Below, piece after piece: positions 53,177 to 62,790 of a DNA stretch of 64,000 nt. The number at the start of each line of letters is the position of its first letter. The first letter of the stretch is position 1. The notes under the pieces are model-generated. The model made no database searches and was not told the DNA's origin. It saw only the letters and a program-made list of their open reading frames with translations. Source of the DNA: Microvirga mediterraneensis (GTDB lineage Bacteria; Pseudomonadota; Alphaproteobacteria; Rhizobiales; Beijerinckiaceae); the NCBI RefSeq assembly GCF_013520865.1, contig NZ_JACDXJ010000001.1, forward strand, positions 1,727,001 through 1,791,000. The letters run 5' to 3'. Both the position numbers and the translations under genes were made by a program.

Positions 53177-53680
53177 ATGCACCAGCACGGCCATAACGAT
53201 CCGAATGCCGGAAAGCTCTACGAGCTGATCAAGGACGTGAAGATCGCCATGATGACCACCGTCGATACGGACGGGACGCTCCACAGCCGGCCCATGCACA
53301 ACCAGGACGCGGACGAGCATGGCGACCTCTGGTTCTTCACCCAGATCCAGTCCCCCAAAACGACGGAACTCTCCCGCGACAATGAGGTCAACCTCGCCTA
53401 TTCCGATCCGGGCAGCCAGACCTATGTGTCGGTGACCGGCAAGGCCGAGATCGTGCGCGACAAGGCGACCATCGAGAAGAAATGGTCGGAGCCCCTGCGC
53501 GCCTGGTTCCCGAAAGGCGTGGACGATCCGCAGATCGCCCTGATCCGCGTTCATCCCGCCAAGGGCGAATACTGGGACAGCCCGTCCTCGACCCTGGTGC
53601 ATCTCTACGGCTATGCGAAGGCCGTCATCACCGGCGAGCAGCCCAAGCCCGGCGATCAGGCGAAGGTCAACCTGAGCTGA
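53177..53680 (+). CDS. pyridoxamine 5'-phosphate oxidase-fold general stress protein
   Basis: 167 aa. The split-barrel flavin-binding pattern KIAMMTTVDTDGTLHSRPMHNQ and DLWFFTQIQSPKTTELSRDNEVNLAYSDP identifies the general-stress protein 26-like branch. These proteins bind FMN or F420-like cofactors; their role in stress is poorly known. It starts 217 bp from mrp on the other strand and ends in a strong terminator. Confidence 0.92.
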   Translation: MHQHGHNDPNAGKLYELIKDVKIAMMTTVDTDGTLHSRPMHNQDADEHGDLWFFTQIQSPKTTELSRDNEVNLAYSDPGSQTYVSVTGKAEIVRDKATIEKKWSEPLRAWFPKGVDDPQIALIRVHPAKGEYWDSPSSTLVHLYGYAKAVITGEQPKPGDQAKVNLS

Positions 53681-53705
53681 TTTCTATTGCAGCGCGAAAC
53701 ATTCA

Positions 53706-53731
53706 GGGGCCGCACGCGGCCCCTTTTCTTT
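53706..53731 (+). terminator. intrinsic terminator after the PPOX-fold gene
   Basis: GGGGCCGC, loop AC, GCGGCCCC followed by TTTTCTTT, 25 bp beyond the stop. Confidence 0.92.
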
Positions 53732-53857
53732 AGGTCGATCGAGCCTACTTCTTCGTAACAAGCTTAGGTACAATGCGCGAAACAACAATCGGGCCGGATC
53801 GCACAAGTCCGGTGCCCGTCAGAACAAATCATCGGGGGCAGCCTTAGGGAGGAGACA

Positions 53858-55123
53858 ATGAAGTTCGTCCTGCTTGCCGCAGTTTCGATTGTTGCTTTCG
53901 CGTCCTCGAGTTTCGCCCAGCCCTCCACTCAAGCGCCGACCGGCAATCTGGAAAAGCTCTCGTCGTTCCAGAGCACGGGAACCGCCGAGCCGAAGCCCGT
54001 CCCGCAGGAGGGGCGCCGCGCCGACGCCATCCGGAAGAACCTGGAGAAGATCCAGCTCCCGGCCGGGTTCAAGATCGATCTTTACGCCATCGTGCCCGAT
54101 GCACGCCATATGGCCGTAGGCTCCAATGCGGGTGTGGTCTTCGTCGGCACGCGCAAGAGCAATGTCTACGTGGTCACGGACCGCGACAAGGATCGCGTGG
54201 CCGACGAGGTCAAGCAATTCGCCCCTTCGGTGTCGTTCAAGATCCCGAACGGCGTCTGCTTCTCGCGCGACGGGGTTCTCTACGTGGTGGAGCAGAACCG
54301 GGTGCTGCAATTCCCGGCCGCCGAGTTCTTCTATGAGGGTCCGGACGTGGCGGCCTTCGTAGTCGCCAAGCAGGGTGACCTCATTCCGCCGGCGGAAGAG
54401 AGCTTCAATCACACGGCCCGCGTCTGCCGGATCGGACCCGACAACAAGCTCTACATCGCGCTCGGACAGCCGTTCAACGTGCCGCCGAAGGACAAGATGG
54501 ATCTTTATAAGCGGGTCGGCATCGGCGGCATCATCCGCATGGATCAGGACGGCAAGAACCGCGAGGTCTATGCGACGGGAATTCGCAATTCGGTCGGCAT
54601 GGACTTCAATCCGGCCGACAAGTCTCTCTGGTTCACCGATAATCAGGTCGACGGCATGGGCGACGACCAGCCTCCCGGAGAGCTGAACCGCGTCGCCAAT
54701 ATGGGACAGACTTTCGGGTTCCCCTATTACGGCGGCGGCACCGTCCGCACGGTCGAGTACAAGGACGATCCGGTTCCAGCCGGCGTGGTCGGCCCGCAGG
54801 CCGAGATGGATCCGCACGCGGCCGATCTCGGCATGATGTTCTACACGGGCAAGATGTTCCCGCAGACCTATCAGGGCGGCATCTTCTCCGCCCAGCATGG
54901 TTCCTGGAACCGCACCAAGCCCATCGGCGCGCGGATCATGTTCACGCCGGTCAAACAGGACGGAACGGCGGACAAGCCGCAGGTCTTCGCGGAAGGGTGG
55001 CTGACGGAGAACGGCGAGTATCTCGGGCGACCGGTCGACGTCGCCATGCTGCCGGACGGGTCACTCCTGGTGTCGGACGATACGGCGGGAGCGATCTATC
55101 GCATTTCCTACGAAGGACGCTGA
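53858..55123 (+). CDS. PQQ-dependent sugar dehydrogenase-type beta-propeller, secreted
   Basis: 421 aa, GGGAGGAGACA ribosome site. The signal peptide MKFVLLAAVSIVAFASSSFA leads to a six-bladed propeller of the GSDH/sorbosone dehydrogenase kind: GLPAGFKIDLYA-like start (LPAGFKIDLYAIV), RNSVGMDFNPADKSLWFTDNQVDGMGDD and SAQHGSWNRTKPIGAR. It would oxidise a sugar in the periplasm and pass electrons on. The cytochrome c encoded 53 bp downstream is a good electron acceptor. Confidence 0.88.
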   Translation: MKFVLLAAVSIVAFASSSFAQPSTQAPTGNLEKLSSFQSTGTAEPKPVPQEGRRADAIRKNLEKIQLPAGFKIDLYAIVPDARHMAVGSNAGVVFVGTRKSNVYVVTDRDKDRVADEVKQFAPSVSFKIPNGVCFSRDGVLYVVEQNRVLQFPAAEFFYEGPDVAAFVVAKQGDLIPPAEESFNHTARVCRIGPDNKLYIALGQPFNVPPKDKMDLYKRVGIGGIIRMDQDGKNREVYATGIRNSVGMDFNPADKSLWFTDNQVDGMGDDQPPGELNRVANMGQTFGFPYYGGGTVRTVEYKDDPVPAGVVGPQAEMDPHAADLGMMFYTGKMFPQTYQGGIFSAQHGSWNRTKPIGARIMFTPVKQDGTADKPQVFAEGWLTENGEYLGRPVDVAMLPDGSLLVSDDTAGAIYRISYEGR

Positions 55124-55176
55124 GCACTTCTCCACGGGCGCCTCGCGCGGGGCGCCCGCTTCTCCCGGGACCATCC

Positions 55177-55509
55177 ATGATGAAATCCATCCATGTCCTC
55201 GCCCTGGCGGGCCTCCTCCTGGGCGTCGTTGCCGTCGATCCGGCCTCTGCCGGAGACGCCAGGGCAGGGCGCCAGAAGCTCACCACCTGCCAGGGTTGCC
55301 ATGGTCTCGACGGTCTCTCGAAGAACCCGGAAGCGCCGAATCTGGCCGGGCAGGTCGAAAGCTATCTGGCCAGGAGCCTCGAGGCCTATCGCTCGGGCGA
55401 CCGCAAGAATGAATCCATGAACATCGTAGCAAAAGAGCTGTCGGACGAAGATATCGCCGATGTGGCGGCCTATTACGCCTCGATCCAGGTCGATGTCCTG
55501 CCGCCCTGA
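55177..55509 (+). CDS. class I cytochrome c
   Basis: 110 aa with a signal peptide (MMKSIHVLALAGLLLGVVAV, cleavage near ASAGD). The heme motif CQGCH gives Cys38, Cys41 and His42, and Met81 (ESMNIVA) is the probable sixth ligand. It is a periplasmic electron carrier, most likely accepting electrons from the sugar dehydrogenase just upstream. The open sequence before it has no homology. Confidence 0.9.
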   Translation: MMKSIHVLALAGLLLGVVAVDPASAGDARAGRQKLTTCQGCHGLDGLSKNPEAPNLAGQVESYLARSLEAYRSGDRKNESMNIVAKELSDEDIADVAAYYASIQVDVLPP

Positions 55510-55602
55510 CGGGGCTGCATGGAAGTCCTGTAACGGGCGCCCTTTCATCCCGGACCTCCCTTCGCTATTGTCTCGCCTCCTTTGAGTGGCAAGGAGCAGG
55601 CG

Positions 55603-56895
55603 ATGGTGGACATCGCGACCCGGGTCTACAACCATACCTGGAAGATCGACCCGATCGTCCGGTCCGTCCTGGATACGGATTTCTACAAGCTTCTGATGGC
55701 GCAGACGATCTTTCGCCGCCACCGGGACGTGCAGGTCACGTTCGGCATCCATAACCGCACCACCCGCATCCGTTTGGGCGACATCATCGACATTGGGGAA
55801 TTGCGCGAACAGCTCGACCATGTGCGCAGCCTCTCGCTGACGCGAGGCGAATCCACATGGCTGCGCGGCAATACCTTCTACGGCAAGCGGCAGATGTTCT
55901 CGCCGGAATTCATGGACTGGCTCGAGACCTTCCGCTTTCCGGAATACCTGCTCGAAAAGGAGGACGGCCAGTATGTGCTGACCTTCCACGGCCGCTGGAT
56001 CGAGACCACCATGTGGGAGATTCCGGCTCTCGCCATCCTCAACGAATTGCGCTCGCGCGGCGTGCTCAAGGGCATGGGCAAGTTCGAGCTTCAGGTTCTC
56101 TACGCCCGCGCCATGACGCGGGTCTGGGAGAAGATCCAGCGGCTCAAGCAGCTTCCGGACCTGTCCATTTCTGATTTCGGCACGCGCCGCCGCCACGGCT
56201 TTCTCTGGCAGGACTGGTGCGTGCAGGCAATGATCGAGGGGCTTGGCTCATCCTTCCTCGGCACGTCCAACTGCCTCATCGCCATGCGCCGCGAGGTGGA
56301 GGCCGTGGGCACGAACGCCCATGAGCTGCCGATGGTTTATGCGGCCCTGACCGACAGCGACGAGGAACTCGCCGAATCGCCATACCGCGTGCTGGCGGAT
56401 TGGCAGCAGGATTACGAGGGCAATCTGCGCATCATTCTGCCCGATACCTACGGAACCACGAACTTCCTGCAGAACGCGCCCGAATGGGTGGCGTCATGGA
56501 CGGGCATCCGGGTGGATTCGAAGGACCCGATCGAGGGCGGCGAGGAGGCCATCGCGTGGTGGCGCCAGCGCGGACAGAATCCGAAGGAGAAACTCGCGAT
56601 TTTCTCCGACGGGCTCGATGTGGATTTGATCGAGCGGATCCACCGGCATTTCCGTGGGCGCATGCGCATGGGCTATGGCTGGGGCACGCTCCTCACCAAC
56701 GATTTCCGCGGCCTCGCGCCCGACGGTGCGCTCGACCCGATCTCCATCGTTTGCAAAGTCATCTCGGCCGATGACCGGCCGACGGTGAAACTTTCCGACA
56801 ATCCGACGAAGGCCATGGGGCCGAAGGCGGAAATCGAGCGCTACAAGCGCATCTTCCATGTGGGCCAGCAGACGGCCCAACCTGTTCTGGTGTGA
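55603..56895 (+). CDS. pncB: nicotinate phosphoribosyltransferase
   Basis: 430 aa from the ATG at 55603, with AAGGAG 6 nt before it. The family blocks [38 protein letters not shown] and [21 protein letters not shown] are intact. It makes nicotinate mononucleotide from nicotinate and PRPP in the NAD salvage route, with ATP. The last bases overlap the pxpA start by 4 bp. Confidence 0.97.
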   Translation: MVDIATRVYNHTWKIDPIVRSVLDTDFYKLLMAQTIFRRHRDVQVTFGIHNRTTRIRLGDIIDIGELREQLDHVRSLSLTRGESTWLRGNTFYGKRQMFSPEFMDWLETFRFPEYLLEKEDGQYVLTFHGRWIETTMWEIPALAILNELRSRGVLKGMGKFELQVLYARAMTRVWEKIQRLKQLPDLSISDFGTRRRHGFLWQDWCVQAMIEGLGSSFLGTSNCLIAMRREVEAVGTNAHELPMVYAALTDSDEELAESPYRVLADWQQDYEGNLRIILPDTYGTTNFLQNAPEWVASWTGIRVDSKDPIEGGEEAIAWWRQRGQNPKEKLAIFSDGLDVDLIERIHRHFRGRMRMGYGWGTLLTNDFRGLAPDGALDPISIVCKVISADDRPTVKLSDNPTKAMGPKAEIERYKRIFHVGQQTAQPVLV

Positions 56896-57671
56896 CGGAC
56901 ATGATCATCGATCTCAATTGCGACATGGGTGAGGGCTTCGGCCCCTGGCCGATGGGGGACGACGGAGCGATGCTCGACATCGTCTCCTCGGCCAACATCG
57001 CCTGCGGCTATCACGCGGGCGATCCGTCCATCATGTTCCGCACGGCCGAGATGGCGAAGCAGAAGGGCGTCGCCATCGGGGCGCATCCGGGCTTCAACGA
57101 TCTGCACGGCTTCGGCCGCCGCGCCATCCGCGGCGACAGCCCGGCCGAGATCGAGCGCATGGTGGCCTATCAGATCGGCGCCATGCAGGCCCTCGCGGCG
57201 CTCGCCGGGCACAAGGTCACCTACGTGAAGGCGCATGGCTCGCTCAACAACATGGCGAACGAGGACATGGATCTCGCGCTCGCCATCGCCCGCGCCGTCA
57301 AGGGTGTCGATGCCGGCCTCGTCAATGTGTGCATGCCCGGATTGCTGATGGAAAAGGCGTCCGAGCAGATCGGCGTGAAGGTCGCCCGCGAGATTTTTGC
57401 CGACCGCACCTACGAGGACGACGGCACGCTCACCAGCCGGAAGAAGCCCGGCGCGGTGCTGCACGACGCGGAATTCGCCGCCGAGCGCATTCTTCGCGCT
57501 GTCCAGGACAGGGCGATCACGACGGTGTCCGGAAAGCGGATCCCGGTCGAGATCGACACGATCTGCGTGCACGGCGACGAGCCGAGCGCCGTCGCCATGG
57601 CACGCACGGTCCGGGCGAAGCTGGAGGCGAACGGCATCACCGTCGCGCCGTTCGCGAAGGCTGGCTCGTAG
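56892..57671 (+). CDS. pxpA: 5-oxoprolinase subunit A (LamB/YcsF family)
   Basis: 259 aa with a GTG start at 56892 overlapping the pncB stop; an ATG at 56901 is the alternative. The family starts [16 protein letters not shown] and has [11 protein letters not shown] and [10 protein letters not shown]. PxpA with PxpB and PxpC cleaves 5-oxoproline to glutamate using ATP. No pxpBC are next to it, so partners must lie elsewhere. It is translationally coupled to pncB, with no obvious metabolic link. Confidence 0.93.
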   Translation: MTDMIIDLNCDMGEGFGPWPMGDDGAMLDIVSSANIACGYHAGDPSIMFRTAEMAKQKGVAIGAHPGFNDLHGFGRRAIRGDSPAEIERMVAYQIGAMQALAALAGHKVTYVKAHGSLNNMANEDMDLALAIARAVKGVDAGLVNVCMPGLLMEKASEQIGVKVAREIFADRTYEDDGTLTSRKKPGAVLHDAEFAAERILRAVQDRAITTVSGKRIPVEIDTICVHGDEPSAVAMARTVRAKLEANGITVAPFAKAGS

Positions 57672-57728
57672 AGGTCTTTTCTCTCTCTCGAACAGGAGAG
57701 GGCTGCTTGACCTGGTGAGCCCTCCATC

Positions 57729-57925
57729 GTCATCACCGGCCTTGTGCCGGTGATCCCGATTGTTTGAAGCGTCATCGGTGTCATTCCCGGCCGAAGCGCA
57801 GCGGAGGGGAAGGGAATCCATAGCGCGACATATGAAAGTGGATCCCCTTCCCGGCCTTTCGGCCGCCGGGATGACAGCGGAGAGTCTTTCCGTATCGGGA
57901 TGGCCGGCACAAGGCCGGCCATGAC
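57729..57925. repeat. REP-like inverted pair, locus A
   Basis: A 32-nt unit at 57729-57760 and an inverted copy at 57894-57925. The two share the loop core CCGGCCTTGTGCCGG; the flanking stem is TCA/TGA in the first and TGG/CCA in the second, so the stems differ by compensating pairs. The 133 bp between contain another inverted sequence (GGGGAAGGGAATCC against GGATCCCCTTCCC). It fills the 301-bp gap between pxpA and the hydrolase. Confidence 0.75.
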
Positions 57926-57972
57926 ATTGGTGATGACGTGGCGGATAGGCGTTGACAGCAGACGCTTGAGCT

Positions 57973-58845
57973 TCAACCCCTGAATGCTCTCGCCAAAAAC
58001 GGTTCCAGCGCCGCCAGCGTTTCCTCCGGCGCTTCCTCGGCGAGGTAATGGCCGCAATCGATGCCGTGGCCTTCCACGCTATCGGCCCAGTCGCGCCACA
58101 CGGCGAGCACGTCGTACCAACGCTCCAACCCGTTCTTCAGACCCCATAGAGCCTGCACCGGGCAGGCGATGCGGTTCCCGGCCTTCTGGTCCTCTTCGTC
58201 GAGGCGCATGTCGATGGTCGCGCCGGCGCGGTAATCCTCGCACATGGCGTGGATCGTCTCAGGCATGGTGTAGCAGCGGCGGTATTCGGCGAGCGCCGCC
58301 TCGTCGAAGAGCGAGCGTCCCCGGCGCAGATAGAACACGTCCGGGTCCGATGCGATCAGGCGCTCGGGGATGGGATGGGGTTGAGCCAGGAAGAACCAGT
58401 GCCAGTAGCCCATGGCGAAGGCCATGTCCGTGCGCTGGAAATGCTCGGCGGTCGGAATGATGTCGAGGACCGACAGCGCGACGATCCGGTCCGGGTGATC
58501 GAGCGCCATGCGATAGGCACAGCGTCCGCCGCGGTCGTGGCCGACGACGGCGAACCGCTCGAAGCCGAGCGCTTGCATGACCTCGACCTGATCCCGTGCC
58601 ATGGCGCGCTTGGAATAGGGCTCATGGTCCGGCGTGGTCGGAGGCCTCGCGCTGTCGCCGTAGCCGCGCAGATCGGCGCAGACGATCGTATAGTTCTCGG
58701 CGAGCTTCGGCGCCACCTTGTGCCACATGACATGCGTCTGCGGATGTCCGTGCAGCAGAAGGACCGGCGGTCCGCTTCCGCCGTGGCGGAGGGTGATGAC
58801 GGCCCCGGGGGGTTCGATCTGGCGATGGGGGAAATTCTCGAACAT
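57973..58845 (-). CDS. alpha/beta-hydrolase, fluoroacetate dehalogenase-like
   Basis: 290 aa. Residues Asp104 (nucleophile), Arg105 and Arg108 in GHDRGGR, Asp128, His149-Trp150 in YWHW, Tyr205 and His266 match, at constant offsets, the catalytic triad, carboxylate-binding arginines and halide pocket of the fluoroacetate dehalogenase RPA1163 (Asp110, Arg111, Arg114, Asp134, His155, Trp156, Tyr219, His280). Family members hydrolyse haloacetates to glycolate. Whether this enzyme is a defluorinase or a haloacetate or ester hydrolase needs assay. It is monocistronic. Confidence 0.88.
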   Translation of the reverse strand: MFENFPHRQIEPPGAVITLRHGGSGPPVLLLHGHPQTHVMWHKVAPKLAENYTIVCADLRGYGDSARPPTTPDHEPYSKRAMARDQVEVMQALGFERFAVVGHDRGGRCAYRMALDHPDRIVALSVLDIIPTAEHFQRTDMAFAMGYWHWFFLAQPHPIPERLIASDPDVFYLRRGRSLFDEAALAEYRRCYTMPETIHAMCEDYRAGATIDMRLDEEDQKAGNRIACPVQALWGLKNGLERWYDVLAVWRDWADSVEGHGIDCGHYLAEEAPEETLAALEPFLARAFRG

Positions 58846-58876
58846 GCTGCTGTTGTAACGAAGACGATCCGGGGCG

Positions 58877-59419
58877 TCACCAGGAGCGTCGTTCGCCGTT
58901 GTCGATATGGATGATGCCGTTTCGATAGACCTTGAGGCCGCCGACCTGGGGAAGGCCTCGCAGATAGGCCATGACGCCTCGCGCGCGGGCGCGCACCCGA
59001 AAGTCGACCGCCCGGCAGGCGAGATGCAGAGAATGGCGCGCGCCTCCGGCGCGCCGGTTGCGGCCGCTGCTGCGATGGGTCGACTCGACGCTCACGGGGC
59101 CGAACCTGTCGGCCACGGACGCCACCACGTCGCGCAGGTAGCCGGGAATGCAATCCGTCGGAGCGCTGTCGCGCAGGGTGATCGTGCCATGGGCCACCAG
59201 CGAGGCGAAGCCGGAGAGCTCCTTGGCGTCCGGCAGGCTCCCGGTGACGTCGGGATGGTCGAGGCGGTCGGGGGACGGCAGGCTGGCATATTGGGCGGGG
59301 GGGATGATCCCGCCGTCTCCCTCGTCGGCCCTGAGCGCGGCCGGGGGCAATCCTGCCAGGAACGTGCCCGTGATGATCGCAACCCTGAACAGGTGACGAA
59401 CGCGGGAATCGGTGCTCAT
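58877..59419 (-). CDS. YcbK/DUF882-like M15-type peptidoglycan peptidase, exported
   Basis: 180 aa from the ATG at 59419, with a signal peptide (FRVAIITGTFLAGLPPAALRA). The zinc-site pattern is SLHLACRAVDF, then IHIDNG near the end, as in M15A D-Ala-D-Ala carboxypeptidases. The likely substrate is the cell wall cross-link in the periplasm. It follows the hydrolase gene upstream on the same strand after 31 bp. Confidence 0.85.
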   Translation of the reverse strand: MSTDSRVRHLFRVAIITGTFLAGLPPAALRADEGDGGIIPPAQYASLPSPDRLDHPDVTGSLPDAKELSGFASLVAHGTITLRDSAPTDCIPGYLRDVVASVADRFGPVSVESTHRSSGRNRRAGGARHSLHLACRAVDFRVRARARGVMAYLRGLPQVGGLKVYRNGIIHIDNGERRSW

Positions 59420-59753
59420 CGGGTTATCCCTTTCCGAGCCCCTACAAAGTTGCTTCCGCCGGAACCACGGCCCGGCCATCGTCGCCGCTTTTTGGTCTAT
59501 TCCTGACGGTAGACATCGCAGCGTTAGGCACGGCTACCTAAAGTGAGCGTGGCTCTAGGCAAGAACACCTATTCGGGTTTGACCGTAGGCGAGCCGCCAT
59601 TGGCCGGCAAAGCTTTACCCTGCAAGGAATCCTATCAGAGGAAATTTTGGGTGAGTTACGGGATAACGAAACCTGAATCTTGCGAAAGAAGGCCGGAATG
59701 CACACATCAATGCCCGTTGTGCCGGTCATGTGACCGGCCGCTCGGAGATGGGA
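59420..59753. other. 334-bp divergent gap with an 18-nt inverted repeat
   Basis: No gene is visible. GCCGGTCA, TG, TGACCGGC at 59721-59738 is an 8-bp perfect inverted repeat whose centre is 24 bp before the DUF4112 start, so it could be an operator. The rest shows no clear structure. Confidence 0.4.
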
Positions 59754-60191
59754 ATGAACACTGCTCGCAGCGCTGTTTTCGACGCACTCAAGACGGCCGG
59801 CCCGACGCAGGCCGATGCGATCGCGCGCGTCACGCTCGTGGCAAAACTGCTGGACAATGCCGTGCTGATCCCCGGCCTGAACCGGCGCGTCGGCTTCGAT
59901 GCCCTGATCGGCCTCGTGCCGGGCATCGGCGATGCGGTCTCGGCGGTGCTCGCCAGCTATATCATCTGGGAGGCCCGTCAGCTCGGCCTGCCGCGCTGGA
60001 AGATCGCGCGTATGATCGGCAACGTCGCGTTCGACACGGCCATCGGGGCGATCCCGATCGCAGGCGACGTGTTCGACGTGTTCTTCAAGGCCAATCAGCG
60101 CAACCTGCGCATCATCCACGAGCACCTGGGCACGCCCAAGCGCGGCCCGGTCGAGATCGACGGCACGGCCGTTCGGGTGGACGGGCGGTGA
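59754..60191 (+). CDS. DUF4112 domain-containing membrane protein
   Basis: 145 aa from the ATG at 59754 (GGAG seven bases upstream); GTG or ATG starts up to 24 bases earlier are possible. The DUF4112 pattern LDNAVLIPGLNRRVGFDALIGLVPGIGDAVSAVLASYIIWEA and the hydrophobic IGAIPIAGDVFDVFFKAN show two membrane helices. Its function is unknown. The gene faces away from the YcbK-like gene. Confidence 0.88.
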   Translation: MNTARSAVFDALKTAGPTQADAIARVTLVAKLLDNAVLIPGLNRRVGFDALIGLVPGIGDAVSAVLASYIIWEARQLGLPRWKIARMIGNVAFDTAIGAIPIAGDVFDVFFKANQRNLRIIHEHLGTPKRGPVEIDGTAVRVDGR

Positions 60192-60238
60192 CGGGGCAGT
60201 TCCGGCGGGTTCTCTCGTCTTTATAGAGCAACCTTCAC

Positions 60239-60326
60239 GTCATGGCCGGGCTTGTGCCGGCCATCCCGATTGCGTGACGCGCCGCACCTTTCCGATCGAG
60301 ATCACCGGCACGAGGCCGGTGATGAC
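60239..60326. repeat. REP-like inverted pair, locus B
   Basis: Unit 1 at 60239-60270 (TGG/CCA type) and inverted unit 2 at 60295-60326 (TCA/TGA type), the same two 32-nt types as locus A but in the opposite order. They fill the gap between DUF4112 and the ABC operon. Confidence 0.75.
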
Positions 60327-60354
60327 GTGCGAGGCAGTCTTGAGCGTTGGTGGG

Positions 60355-61156
<802 letters not shown>

Positions 61157-61164
<8 letters not shown>

Positions 61165-61882
61165 GGGCGGCCTCCAGGCGCGGCTCGATGGCCGGAGGGC
61201 GGCGCAGATGCGGCGAGAGCCACCATTCGATGGCCATGATGATGCGCGTGATGATGAAGTTGAGGATGAGGTAGATCAGGCCCGCCACGATGAAGACCTC
61301 GACCGCGCGGAATGTCTGCGAGATGAGTTTCGCGGCAAGTCCCGTCACTTCCATCATGGTGATGATGGACGCCAGCGACGTGGCCTTCACCATGAGGATG
61401 ATCTCGCTGCCGTAGGCGGGAAGCGCCTGGCGGACCGCGATCGGGAATACGATGCGCCGGAAGAGCAGGAAGCCCGACATGCCGCAGGCCCTGGCCGCCT
61501 CGACCTGGTTGTGCGGCACCGATTGCAGGCCGCCGCGGATGATCTCGCTGGCATAGGCGGCGGTGTTGAGGGTGAGCGCCAGCACGGCGCACCAATAGGG
61601 CTCGCGGAAGAACGTCCACAATCCCCATTGCTGCAGGGTCGGGCGGAACTGCCCGAGACCGTAATAGATCAGGAAGATCTGCACGAGCAGGGGCGTTCCC
61701 CGGAACACGAAGACATAGGCTTGGGCGGGCCAGTCGAGCACCTTGACCCGCGACATGCGCATGAGCGCGAGCAGCATCGCCAGCACGGCCCCGAGGGCGA
61801 CCGACATGAAGGCGAGGTTGAGCGTCAGCGGCACCCCGCCCATCAGGGTCAGGAAGGTGTCCCGCATGAAGGCGAAATCCAT
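61157..61882 (-). CDS. polar amino-acid ABC transporter permease (HisM-like)
   Basis: 241 aa from the ATG at 61882; the open frame to 62611 is a shadow of the partner permease. Five helices and the EAA-type loop [32 protein letters not shown] are typical. It forms the channel with the HisQ-like permease. Start and stop overlap by one base with the partner. Confidence 0.93.
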
Positions 61883-62604
61883 CAGGAAGCCCTCCGCATG
61901 CCACGCATCGAATGAGCCTCCGCGCGCTGGAACAGGTAGGTCGAAACCCAGGTGATGACGAGGTAGAGGATCGCCGCCGTGACGTAGAAGTCGAAGGGGC
62001 GGCGGGTGGAGCCGGCCGCGATATGCGACTGGCGCAGCAGCTCGACGAGGCCCGTCACGGAGATCAGGGCCGATTCCTTGAGCACCAGCTGCCAGGTGTT
62101 GCCGAGGCCGGGAATCGCGTAGCGCAGGACCTGCGGGGCGATGATGCGGCGGAACATCAGCCATCGATGCATGCCGACAGAACGGGCGGCCTCGATCTCG
62201 CCGCGGCTCACCACCTGATAGGCGCCGCGGAAGACCTCGGCCTGATAGGCGCCCGACACGATGCCGATGGCGAGCGCGCCGGTGACGAAGGCCGGCACGC
62301 CGATGAAGCCCTCGGCTCCGAACAGGCTGCCGATGGCGCCGAGCGCGGCGCTGCCGCCGAAATAGAAGAGGTAGATCACGAGAAGATCGGGAATGCCGCG
62401 CAGGACGGTGGTGTAGCCGTCCGCCAGGCTGCGGATCACGAGATTGCCGCCGATCTTCCCCCAGGCCACCAGGGTCCCGACGACGGAGCCCGCAAGGAAG
62501 CCGCATATGGCGACGGCAATGGTCATCCCCGCCGCGGTGAGAAGGGCCCATCCCCATCCGTTGGGGCCGAACCCGACGAGCTCGAAATAGCTCAACTGCT
62601 GCAC
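61882..62604 (-). CDS. polar amino-acid ABC transporter permease (HisQ-like)
   Basis: 240 aa. The pattern GGSAALGAIGSLF and the EAA loop IEAARSVGMHRWLMFRRIIAPQVLRYAIPGLG place it in the HisQ/GlnP family. It pairs with the HisM-like protein encoded one base away. A 187-bp gap with an inverted repeat separates it from the binding protein upstream. Confidence 0.93.
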   Translation of the reverse strand: MQQLSYFELVGFGPNGWGWALLTAAGMTIAVAICGFLAGSVVGTLVAWGKIGGNLVIRSLADGYTTVLRGIPDLLVIYLFYFGGSAALGAIGSLFGAEGFIGVPAFVTGALAIGIVSGAYQAEVFRGAYQVVSRGEIEAARSVGMHRWLMFRRIIAPQVLRYAIPGLGNTWQLVLKESALISVTGLVELLRQSHIAAGSTRRPFDFYVTAAILYLVITWVSTYLFQRAEAHSMRGMRRAS

Positions 62605-62625
62605 GCTTCAACTTTCCTGAATATG

Positions 62626-62654
62626 TCTCCCCTCACTGAGAGGATGAGGGGAGA
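62626..62654. other. 10-bp stem-loop between the binding protein and the permease genes
   Basis: TCTCCCCTCA/TGAGGGGAGA around a 9-nt loop. Such stem-loops often protect the more abundant binding-protein mRNA from 3' decay. No T tract is present. Confidence 0.5.
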
Positions 62655-62790
62655 CAGGATCCGTCAAATCCGACCCTCTGCCGGATCGTGTCCCGGGTCC
62701 GTGTAGCAGGATCCGGGGCTTTTTTGCCAGTGAACTAAGGGATCGAATGGATCCCAAAGCGCCAGTCACCTTCGAGGCCAAAGCCTGATG

